Assembly: GCA_030462125.1 (NCBI GenBank)
Contig: JAKDZT010000008.1
Coordinates: 1 to 32,968 of the forward strand
Direction of reading: 5' to 3'
From: Tetragenococcus sp.
Lineage (GTDB): Bacteria; Bacillota; Bacilli; Lactobacillales; Enterococcaceae
Length of the DNA stretch: 32,968 nucleotides
Shown here: positions 1 through 7,828 of the stretch, piece after piece
Numbering within the stretch: the stretch's first letter is position 1
Layout of the letters: each line of letters starts with the position of its first letter
Translations under genes and position numbers: made by a program
Notes under the pieces: model-generated
What the model was told of the DNA's origin: nothing
Databases searched by the model: none
What the model saw: the letters and a program-made list of their open reading frames with translations, nothing else

Positions 1-2
1 GG

Positions 3-86
3 ACATTGAATCGTTCGAAGAAAAAATCATTTGATTGGTATAAAAAAGTTATCGCGACAAATGGCGAAGACTTAACTAACGATTAA
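3..86 (+). CDS. C-terminal end of a probable GH1 6-phospho-beta-glucosidase (truncated by window start)
   Basis: Frame 3 reads TLNRSKKKSFDWYKKVIATNGEDLTND*. The SFDWYKKVIATNGEDL tail is typical of 6-phospho-beta-glucosidase C-termini. Confidence 0.7.
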   Translation, partial: TLNRSKKKSFDWYKKVIATNGEDLTND

Positions 87-220
87 AAGCTGCAAGAAAA
101 ATATTAAACAACATATTTCGACCCCTGTACCAGATACGATGTCATAGTCGTCTGATATGGGGGTATTTGGTATATAAAACTTACTTTTTTGCACCTTGGG
201 AACTGAATGTTATCAGATTA

Positions 221-229
221 TGGTATAAT
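221..229 (+). promoter_or_regulatory. Probable extended -10 promoter element upstream of pgcA
   Basis: TGGTATAAT; TATAAT at 224-229, about 35 nt before the ATG. No good -35 seen. Confidence 0.5.
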
Positions 230-263
230 TGAATGGACAAAATAAATAAAGAGGTGGTTTGTT

Positions 264-1991
264 ATGTCCTGGAAGGATATTTATGAACAATGGGCCAATG
301 ATGATTTTCTGGATAGTCATTTAAAAGACCAATTAGACAAGCTAAAAGAAAACGAGACGGAGTTAGAAGATGCCTTTTATGCTCCGCTGGAATTTGGTAC
401 GGCGGGGATGCGTGGTATTTTAGGTCCCGGTATTAATCGAATGAATATTTATACCGTTCGTCAAGCAACGGAAGGTTTAGCACGCTTTATGGTCAAACAA
501 GGATTCGATGCTGCTAGCAGAGGAGTGGCTATTGCCTATGATTCTAGACACTTTTCCCAAGAATTTGCCTTAGAAGCAGCTAAAATATTAGCTTATAATA
601 ATATTCCTGCCTATGTTTTTGAAAGTTTACGGCCCACACCGGAATTATCTTTTGCGGTTCGTTACTTAGGAACATTTACAGGAATTATGATTACAGCTTC
701 TCACAACCCGCCAGAATATAATGGCTACAAAGTATACGGTGAAGATGGAGGACAAATGCCGCCAGCCGATGCTGATCTTGTGACAGCCTTAATTCGGGAA
801 GTAGATAATCCTCTAACTATTCCCGTGATGTCAGAAACAGCGGCTAAAGAAGCCGGCCTTATTACGATGATCGGTGAAGAAGTCGACCAGGCTTATTTAG
901 CTGAGTTGAGTACCGTCACTATCGATCAAAATGTGATTGATGAAATGGGAGATCAATTAAAATTAGTTTATACGCCCTTACACGGGACAGGAAAAATGCT
1001 AGGTGAAAGAGCTTTACAACAAGCAGGTTTTAAAGAATTTATTTTAGAACCTGAACAGGCGGTAGCTGATCCTGAATTTTCAACGGTGAAATCGCCCAAT
1101 CCAGAAGAAGCTTCCGCGTTTGAGTATTCGATGCGTTTAGGGAAAAAAGAAAATGCTGATCTACTCATCGCGACAGATCCTGATGCAGACCGCTTGGGTG
1201 CTGCAGTGCGTATGCCTAACGGGGAGTACAAAGTGTTAAGTGGTAACCAAATTGGCGCTTTATTCATTCGGTATATTTTGGAAGCTCGGAAAAAAACAAA
1301 CGCTCTACCAGAAGATGCGGTGATTTTAAAATCAATTGTTTCTAGTGAATTAGCCACAGCAATTGCTCAAAGTTATGGCGTACCGATGGTTAACGTCTTA
1401 ACGGGATTCAAATTTATTGCCGAAAAGATTAAAGAATTTGAATCTGATCAAAGCCACACCTTTATCTTTGGTTTTGAAGAAAGTTATGGTTTCTTAGTTC
1501 AACCTTTTGTACGAGATAAAGATGCTTTACAAGCACTTGTTTTGTTAGCCGAAGTGGCAGCTGCTTATAAAAAGCAAGGGAAGACGCTATATGACGCCTT
1601 ACAAGAAATTTTTGCCGAATATGGTTATTACGCAGAAAAAACGATTTCGTTGACTAAGACAGGACAAGAAGGTTCTGCTCAAATTACTGCTTTAATGAAA
1701 TCTTTTAGAGAACAAACGCCCACTGAATTTGCAGGCATTAAAGTCGTTCAAACGGAAGATTTTCAACAATTGATTCGTAAAAATGTAGCTGGCGAAACTG
1801 AAGAAATCACGACGCCTCCAGCTGATGTTTTGAAATACACCTTAGAAGATGGCAGCTGGTTGGCAATTCGGCCTTCGGGTACCGAGCCCAAAATTAAGTT
1901 TTATATTGGCGTGAGAGCTGATTCGGATGAACGTGCTCAACAAAAAATTGAACTGTTACAAGCTGCTATCAATGAAATTACGGAAAATTAG
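264..1991 (+). CDS. pgcA: Phospho-sugar mutase (phosphoglucomutase/phosphomannomutase)
   Basis: 575 aa ORF with TASHNPPEYNGYKVY active-site motif, DPDADR metal loop and RPSGTEPKIKFY phosphate-binding motif. Confidence 0.93.
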   Translation: MSWKDIYEQWANDDFLDSHLKDQLDKLKENETELEDAFYAPLEFGTAGMRGILGPGINRMNIYTVRQATEGLARFMVKQGFDAASRGVAIAYDSRHFSQEFALEAAKILAYNNIPAYVFESLRPTPELSFAVRYLGTFTGIMITASHNPPEYNGYKVYGEDGGQMPPADADLVTALIREVDNPLTIPVMSETAAKEAGLITMIGEEVDQAYLAELSTVTIDQNVIDEMGDQLKLVYTPLHGTGKMLGERALQQAGFKEFILEPEQAVADPEFSTVKSPNPEEASAFEYSMRLGKKENADLLIATDPDADRLGAAVRMPNGEYKVLSGNQIGALFIRYILEARKKTNALPEDAVILKSIVSSELATAIAQSYGVPMVNVLTGFKFIAEKIKEFESDQSHTFIFGFEESYGFLVQPFVRDKDALQALVLLAEVAAAYKKQGKTLYDALQEIFAEYGYYAEKTISLTKTGQEGSAQITALMKSFREQTPTEFAGIKVVQTEDFQQLIRKNVAGETEEITTPPADVLKYTLEDGSWLAIRPSGTEPKIKFYIGVRADSDERAQQKIELLQAAINEITEN

Positions 1992-2036
1992 TTGTATAAT
2001 AGAAACGTTTCTTGCTAGACTTAGTAAGTAAAATTT

Positions 2037-2078
2037 AACTGGGACAAGGATCAGGCTGATTTTTGTCCTAGTTTTCTT
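2037..2078 (+). terminator. Rho-independent terminator after pgcA
   Basis: AACTGGGACAA...TTGTCCTAGTT stem followed by TTCTTC. Confidence 0.65.
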
Positions 2079-2107
2079 CACATGAAAAGCCAGTAGAGGG
2101 GGCCGCT

Positions 2108-2401
2108 ATGGATAAAGCACCGATTCAAGATATCGAACACGTCAGTCAAATTTATAAAGTACTAAGTGATGTGACACGCTTAAAAATAGTACTAGCAGTA
2201 AAAGAAGGCGAAAAAAATGTGACAACGATTGCTAATGAAGTAGGTATGGAACAATCTGCTGTTTCTCATCAATTGAAATTATTGCGCGACAACCGCGTAG
2301 TAAAAACGAGAAGGCAAGGCAAAGCGATATTATATAGTGTCGATGACGCCCACATTTTAGATATTCTAGAACAAACTTTTAAACACATTCATCACCGCTA
2401 A
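2108..2401 (+). CDS. ArsR/SmtB-family (CzrA-like) metal-responsive repressor
   Basis: 97 aa winged HTH (QSAVSHQLKLLRDNRVV...GKAILYSVDDAHILDIL). C-terminal D-x-H-x10-H-x2-H matches the alpha5 metal-site spacing of CzrA-type sensors. Confidence 0.85.
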   Translation: MDKAPIQDIEHVSQIYKVLSDVTRLKIVLAVKEGEKNVTTIANEVGMEQSAVSHQLKLLRDNRVVKTRRQGKAILYSVDDAHILDILEQTFKHIHHR

Positions 2402-2436
2402 AAAAGGACTTTCAAGCAGAAAGTTCTTTTTTTCTA
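2402..2436 (+). terminator. Rho-independent terminator after arsR-like gene
   Basis: AGGACTTTC-AAGCA-GAAAGTTCT followed by TTTTTTC. Confidence 0.8.
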
Positions 2437-2526
2437 AGTAGAATTTTGTTATGCTTAGACAAGTAATTTAGAAGTTTATGAAAGTGTTTCTAACCTGAGA
2501 ATTAGAGCGCTTTGAAATTTTTATTG

Positions 2527-2792
2527 AGGACAAAAGTTCGCCAAAAAAGTGTCCTATTTGATGATATAGGACAAAAAAGGTTCAAACTATTGTCCTATTC
2601 AGCGTTTTAGGACAAAAGGTAACTAAATTAATGTCCTATATTGGTGAAAAAAGGCATTTTAGAGGCTTTTATCACGATTATAGGACAAAAGTTGTTCGAA
2701 AGAATGTCCTATTCTGAACTATAGGACAAAATAATAGCAAAGTAATGTCCTATTCTGTGCTATAGGACAAAAGTTTGCCAAATTAATGTCCT
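2527..2792. repeat. Tandem array of six inverted-repeat units, AGGACA-N17-TGTCCT, 41-bp period
   Basis: AGGACA starts at 2527, 2568, 2609, 2682, 2723 and 2764. TGTCCT starts exactly 23 bp after each (2550, 2591, 2632, 2705, 2746, 2787). Periods are 41, 41, 73, 41, 41. Confidence 0.97.
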
Positions 2793-2847
2793 TGATAAGA
2801 AAAGCTCACGAATATTTCAGGTTTGATGACACCTTGAAGGAGTAAGT

Positions 2848-4104
2848 ATGGAAAAAGAAGTAAAGATCGCTGTCTTAGGGTTAGGTGTTGTGGCAAATGG
2901 CCTTGTCAAAAACTTAGAAGCTGCCCAAGAAAAAATCAGACAACAGACGGGTTTAAGTTTTTCGATTGCAAAAGTATTAGTACGTTCCAAGGAAAATAAA
3001 CAAGTACAAGCAAAAAAGCAGCAACTGTCATTAACGACCGACATCGCTGAAATTCTCGATGATCCTAACATTGATATTGTGGTCGAACTAATAGGCGGCG
3101 TTGATTCTGCTAAAAAATGGATCACACAAGCATTACAACAAAAAAAGCATGTGGTTACAGCCAATAAAGATTTAATTGCCCAGTTTGGTAATGAATTAAC
3201 GGCAATTGCTAAAGAAAATGATGTTTCTTTATTTTATGAAGCAAGCGTGGCTGGTGGTATTCCCATCTTACAAAATTTAAATAGCAGTTTTATGGTCGAT
3301 GAAATTACAGGGATACAGGGAGTTTTAAACGGCACAACCAATTTCATGCTAACTCAAATGGCTGAATCGAGAATTTCTTACACAGAAGCATTAAAAGCAG
3401 CTCAAGCTTCTGGATTTGCAGAAGCGGACCCGTCAAATGATGTAGACGGGTGGGATGCTGTATATAAATTAATTATTTTAGTACGACTAGCATTGGGTAG
3501 AGATTTGTCATTAAGCGATGTGCAAATGAATGGGATACGCGCAATCACACAAGCAGATATTTTTTATGCTCAAAAATTTGGCTATCAGGTTAAACTAGTA
3601 GCTCAAGCAGAAAAAATGGCAGAAAAAATTTACGCTGCGGTATCACCGGTCCTTATTCCTCAATCGCACCCATTAGCATTTGTAAAAAATGAAATGAACG
3701 GCGTTTTTATTACAAGCGAGGCCATTGGATCTTCCATGCTTTATGGACCTGGCGCTGGAGCAATGCCAACAGCAGCTAGTGTGCTCACAGATATAGTAAA
3801 AATTACGCAAAATGAAATGTCTGACCTTCCAGCATTACAAATGAGTAGAGCGGATTTGCCAAAAGGTGAATCCTACAAAGAGGTAGTTGCTAGTTATTAT
3901 TTCTTACTTTCAGATTGCAGTGTTGATATATTCACATTTTTGAAAAAGCAACAGATAGAACCAATACGGTTAGAACAACAGCAAGAAAATGGAGAAATTG
4001 CCTTTATTACAGGTCGACTAACATTGGAACAAAAAAATTCATTGCTGGAACAATTACGACAAGTCAGCCATATCAAACAAATTTTAAATGTCTGGGGGAA
4101 GTAG
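2848..4104 (+). CDS. hom: Homoserine dehydrogenase
   Basis: 418 aa. N-terminal Rossmann start VKIAVLGLGVVANGLV, VTANKDLIA, and GVLNGTTNFMLTQM...AEADPSNDVDGWDA. Confidence 0.95.
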   Translation: MEKEVKIAVLGLGVVANGLVKNLEAAQEKIRQQTGLSFSIAKVLVRSKENKQVQAKKQQLSLTTDIAEILDDPNIDIVVELIGGVDSAKKWITQALQQKKHVVTANKDLIAQFGNELTAIAKENDVSLFYEASVAGGIPILQNLNSSFMVDEITGIQGVLNGTTNFMLTQMAESRISYTEALKAAQASGFAEADPSNDVDGWDAVYKLIILVRLALGRDLSLSDVQMNGIRAITQADIFYAQKFGYQVKLVAQAEKMAEKIYAAVSPVLIPQSHPLAFVKNEMNGVFITSEAIGSSMLYGPGAGAMPTAASVLTDIVKITQNEMSDLPALQMSRADLPKGESYKEVVASYYFLLSDCSVDIFTFLKKQQIEPIRLEQQQENGEIAFITGRLTLEQKNSLLEQLRQVSHIKQILNVWGK

Positions 4105-4107
4105 AAA

Positions 4108-4983
4108 ATGAAAATCCGTGTTCCGGCTACCAGCGCTAATTTAGGTCCTGGTTTTGATTCATGTGGCCTTGCTTTATCAAGGTATTTAACGATTGAAGTC
4201 ATAAAAGAAGATACAAAGTGGACAGTTGAGCACGAACTAGGGAAGACGATTCCTCAAGATGAACAAAATCTTCTCGTACAAGCAGCGCAAACAGTTGCAC
4301 CTGCTTTGAAGCCTCATCATGTAAAAATGTCTTCTTCAATTCCTATCGCAAGTGGGGTAGGAAGTAGTTCTTCCGTTATTGTCGCAGGCATTGAACTGGC
4401 AAATCGGCTGGAAAATTTAAACTTAACAGAAAGACAAAAAATTGAGATTGCGACTTCCATTGAAGGCCATCCTGACAATTGTACGCCAGCTATTTGTGGG
4501 GATTTTGTGGTTGCTAGTTATTTTTTCAGTGAAAATAAACCGACTGTTCATTATGTAAAACACTATTTTCCAGAGTGTCGGGTTATTGCTTATATTCCCA
4601 ACTCGCAGGTATTAACTAAGGAAAGCCGTGGCGTGCTTCCTGAAACTCTCTCTTTTTCAGAAGCAGTTAAAGCTAGTTCCATTGCTAATGTGATGATCGC
4701 AGCTGTTTTAAACGGTGATTTATTACTGGCTGGTCAAATGATGGAACAAGATCGCTGGCATGAAGCTTATCGAGAAAAATTTGTTCCTCATCTAGGAACA
4801 ATTCGACAAATTGTCAAACGAAATGGAGGTTACGCTGCCTTTCTTAGTGGGGCGGGACCTACTGTATTAGTTTTAACCAGTGAAGAAAAAGCAGATTTAA
4901 TTACTTATGAACTAGAACAAATGGGCGGTTCGGCGCGAATTGAACAACTATCTTTTGATCGAGAAGGCGTACAAGTATTTTAA
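4108..4983 (+). CDS. thrB: Homoserine kinase
   Basis: 291 aa GHMP kinase with VPATSANLGPGFDSCGLAL and PIASGVGSSSSVIVAG; follows hom directly. Confidence 0.95.
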   Translation: MKIRVPATSANLGPGFDSCGLALSRYLTIEVIKEDTKWTVEHELGKTIPQDEQNLLVQAAQTVAPALKPHHVKMSSSIPIASGVGSSSSVIVAGIELANRLENLNLTERQKIEIATSIEGHPDNCTPAICGDFVVASYFFSENKPTVHYVKHYFPECRVIAYIPNSQVLTKESRGVLPETLSFSEAVKASSIANVMIAAVLNGDLLLAGQMMEQDRWHEAYREKFVPHLGTIRQIVKRNGGYAAFLSGAGPTVLVLTSEEKADLITYELEQMGGSARIEQLSFDREGVQVF

Positions 4984-4984
4984 T

Positions 4985-5021
4985 AAGAAGGGTTTTGACA
5001 AAAATGCCAAAACCCTTCTTT
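4985..5021. terminator. Bidirectional terminator between convergent thrB and ppsR-like gene
   Basis: AAGAAGGGTTTTG (4985-4997) / CAAAACCCTTCTT (5008-5020), perfect 13-bp stem. Confidence 0.85.
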
Positions 5022-5883
5022 AAATATCTTCAATTTCTTCTTCCGATCCATAATAGCCATGATCTTCCAAATCCAACTCGTTCATAATAACAGAAGCCGT
5101 TTCTTCAATTGACAATGAAGCGACATTAATAATAATACAACCTAATTTTTCGTAAAGTTCTTTAGCAAAGTTTAGCTCTTCTTTAATCTTATCTATATCT
5201 GAGTAAGCAGAATCAGGATTTAATCCATAGGCTACCATGCGTTCTTTACGGATCGTATTAAGTAATTCTGGATCATTTGTTAAACCAACAATTTTGTTTG
5301 GATCAACTTCCCAAATTTGTTTGGGGATATGCGCTTGCGGAACAATCGGCAGGTTTGCTACTTTTAAGTTTTTATTTGCTAAAAATAGACTTAAAGGTGT
5401 CTTGGATGTGCGGGAGACACCAAGCAATACGACATCAGCTTCTAAAAAGCCGCGGGGATCTTTTCCGTCATCATATTTTACGGCAAACTCCATCGCTTTA
5501 ATACGTTTAAAATAGTTCCTATCTAAATGATGCATCGCCCCAGGTTCATCTAGTGACTCTGCTCCTGTTCTTTTAGCAACTTCTGAGACAGGAGGCGTCA
5601 AGACATCAAATTGATAGAGTTGATTTTCTTGGCAAAATTGGTGCGCGATTTTTACCAAATGTTTATTAATTAGTGTATGCAAGATGATAGCATCATGCTT
5701 TTTTGCATCTTTTAATGCTTTAATTAAGGAGTTATCTGTTGTAATGAACGTGCGTCTAAATAAATTGAATTCGACTGCAGGATATTGTGCCATGGTTGCT
5801 TGTGCTAGTTTTGAGGCAGTCTCTCCGGCGGAGTCTGAAATTACAAATATCGTTACATTCGTTTTATCGTTTTCTTCTGTCAT
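5020..5883 (-). CDS. Pyruvate, phosphate dikinase regulatory protein family (DUF299 bifunctional kinase/pyrophosphorylase)
   Basis: 287 aa with VISDSAGETASKLAQA, LGVSRTSKTPLSLFLA and HIPKQIWEVDPNKIVGLT family motifs. Confidence 0.92.
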   Translation of the reverse strand: MTEENDKTNVTIFVISDSAGETASKLAQATMAQYPAVEFNLFRRTFITTDNSLIKALKDAKKHDAIILHTLINKHLVKIAHQFCQENQLYQFDVLTPPVSEVAKRTGAESLDEPGAMHHLDRNYFKRIKAMEFAVKYDDGKDPRGFLEADVVLLGVSRTSKTPLSLFLANKNLKVANLPIVPQAHIPKQIWEVDPNKIVGLTNDPELLNTIRKERMVAYGLNPDSAYSDIDKIKEELNFAKELYEKLGCIIINVASLSIEETASVIMNELDLEDHGYYGSEEEIEDI

Positions 5884-5973
5884 TTTTTATCCCTCGCTTG
5901 CAATTTAATTAGGATTATTATAACATAAATGCAAAAATGAAATCGGAATGATTTTGGTTTGGAGGAAAATGAG

Positions 5974-6414
5974 ATGGAAAATCAAACAGCGATTAATGCA
6001 GCGATGCAACAAATGAAGGCCTATGGTTTTAAGAATACAAAGAAAAGAGAAACGATCATTTCCTACTTAGCAAAAACAAATCGATATGTATCAGCAAAAG
6101 AATTACATGATTTTTTAGCTCAAAAATACTCTGGTATCAGTTATGACACCATTTATCGTAATTTACGTGATTTTGCGGCCATCGGGATTTTAGAAGATAC
6201 GGAATTAGAAGGTGAGATGAAGTTTTGCTTTAATTGTTCACTTCAAGGAGCTGAAAGTCATCATCACCACTTTATTTGTACGATATGCGGAAAAACAAAA
6301 GAAGTGACAACTTGTCCGATGAGCTTTTTTAAAGATCAGTTACCTGGCTGTACAATTGAAGATCATCGTTTTGAAATTTACGGGCATTGTGAAGCTTGTC
6401 AAAACGTGGCTTAA
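5974..6414 (+). CDS. zur: Fur-family regulator, closest to zinc-uptake regulator Zur
   Basis: ATG at 5974 has GGAGG at 5961-5965; the ORF-track start at 5959 is a TTG upstream of it. GISYDTIYRNLRDFAAIGILEDTELEGE, HHHHFICTICGKTKEVTTCPM and FEIYGHCEAC resemble Bacillus Zur rather than PerR or Fur. Confidence 0.82.
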   Translation: MENQTAINAAMQQMKAYGFKNTKKRETIISYLAKTNRYVSAKELHDFLAQKYSGISYDTIYRNLRDFAAIGILEDTELEGEMKFCFNCSLQGAESHHHHFICTICGKTKEVTTCPMSFFKDQLPGCTIEDHRFEIYGHCEACQNVA

Positions 6415-6499
6415 GAATAAACGAAAGGGTAGCTACTAAATAGCATCCGCTACCAAAATTTTTTAACTTAACAATTATAAAGGGGGAATTATCTGCTAT

Positions 6500-7783
6500 A
6501 TGGATTCGAGTCAATTAACAAGCATTATTTTGTTTATTATTTGCATACTTTTGTCAGCCTATTTTTCATCTTCAGAAACTGCTTTTACTTCATTAAGTAA
6601 AATTCGTTTAAAAAATGAAGCAAAAGATGGGGATAAAAGAGCCGGAGAAACAATGAAATTACAAGAGAAATTTGAAGCATTACTATCTACTGTTTTAATA
6701 GGGAACAATTTGGTGAATATCGCTGGATCAGCTATTGCAACCGTCTTTTTTGTTAACCTTTTTCCTAGATATGGAGCGACAATCGCGACGATTGCTACCA
6801 CTGTACTTTTGTTACTATTTAGCGAAATTGCACCTAAATTACTGGCAAAATTGGCTCCAGAACGTGTGGCAAAATTGTCGACTCCTATCTTAAAACTTTT
6901 AATGTTTCTTTTTAAACCACTTGTTTGGTTGTTAAGCCAGTGGCAGCAATTTGTTAAAAAACTGGTCCCAGTTGGAGCTACTCAATCTATTAGTGAAGAA
7001 GAACTACTTTCTCTGGTGGATGAAGCTCAAATGGAGGGCAGTATCGAATATGATGAGCGTCGTTTAGTTAAAGCAGCTATTGAATTTGACGATGTCGACG
7101 TTTCTTCAATTTTGACGCCCAGAGTGGACGTGATGGGAATAGATATTGAAGAATCTGATGAAAAAATTGAACAGGTTTTTGAACAAAATGTGTACTCTCG
7201 CTTAATTGTCTATGAAGAGACGATAGATAACGTGATTGGTGTCTTACATGAAAAAAACTTTCATCGATATTTGCGAGTAAAGACAAGAAAAGACTCGAAA
7301 GTTCCGACGATTGAAAGCCTGCTTTCTGAAGTATTATTTGTTCCACCAACTATGAAATTGTCAGATTTATTGAAAATGATGCAACGTGATAAAAACCATA
7401 TGGCTGTTGTTGTGGATGAATACGGAGGAACGCTGGGCGTTGCTACGATGGAAGACGCCTTAGAAGAACTTGTCGGAGAAATCTGGGATGAAACAGATGT
7501 GGTACAAAAAGAAGTAGAAGTTGTTGAAGAAGGAAAAACTTATAAAATCAAAGGGTCTTACTCTTTAGACAAAATGTTTGATTTATTTAATATTCATACC
7601 AACGAAGAATGGCTCTCGAATACCGTGAGTGGTTTTGTTATTGAACAATTAGAAAAAGTCCCCGCAACCAATGATTCGTTTGTTTTCGATCATTTATATT
7701 TTACTGTACTTAACGCCCAAAACCGACGAGTAAATGAAGTTTTAATCGAAAAACTCCCATTTGATGAAGATAGTAAGAAATAA
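6500..7783 (+). CDS. HlyC/CorC-family membrane protein (DUF21 + CBS pair + CorC_HlyC domain)
   Basis: N-terminal SAYFSSSETAFTSLSKIRLKNEA, LTPRVDVMGIDIEES, MAVVVDEYGGTLGVATMEDALEELVGEIWDE. Confidence 0.93.
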   Translation: MDSSQLTSIILFIICILLSAYFSSSETAFTSLSKIRLKNEAKDGDKRAGETMKLQEKFEALLSTVLIGNNLVNIAGSAIATVFFVNLFPRYGATIATIATTVLLLLFSEIAPKLLAKLAPERVAKLSTPILKLLMFLFKPLVWLLSQWQQFVKKLVPVGATQSISEEELLSLVDEAQMEGSIEYDERRLVKAAIEFDDVDVSSILTPRVDVMGIDIEESDEKIEQVFEQNVYSRLIVYEETIDNVIGVLHEKNFHRYLRVKTRKDSKVPTIESLLSEVLFVPPTMKLSDLLKMMQRDKNHMAVVVDEYGGTLGVATMEDALEELVGEIWDETDVVQKEVEVVEEGKTYKIKGSYSLDKMFDLFNIHTNEEWLSNTVSGFVIEQLEKVPATNDSFVFDHLYFTVLNAQNRRVNEVLIEKLPFDEDSKK

Positions 7784-7788
7784 GAAAA

Positions 7789-7828
7789 ATCTTTCAAGCA
7801 AAGGAATAACTGTGCTTGAAAGATTTTT
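7789..7828. terminator. Bidirectional terminator
   Basis: AAATCTTTCAAGCA...TGCTTGAAAGATTT followed by T-run, between convergent genes. Confidence 0.85.

Noticed and set aside
122-170. Possible terminator hairpin (ACCCCTGTACCAGATACGA...TCGTCTGATATGGGGGT) after the GH1 gene
   Set aside because: Imperfect pairing and no T-tract directly after; left unannotated as a firm terminator.
968-1357. Antisense ORF of 129 aa inside pgcA (and similar antisense/overlapping ORFs throughout the track, e.g. 2817-3164, 3897-4202, 9188-9490, 12784-13224, 15662-16015)
   Set aside because: Each lies opposite or across strongly supported genes, has low-complexity or Ser/Phe/Cys-rich composition typical of antisense readings, and lacks recognisable motifs.
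2527-2792. CRISPR array
   Set aside because: Arms are only 6-8 bp and inverted, intervals are 12-17 nt, no long identical direct repeat exists, and no cas genes are present. Periodic inverted-repeat array is the better description.
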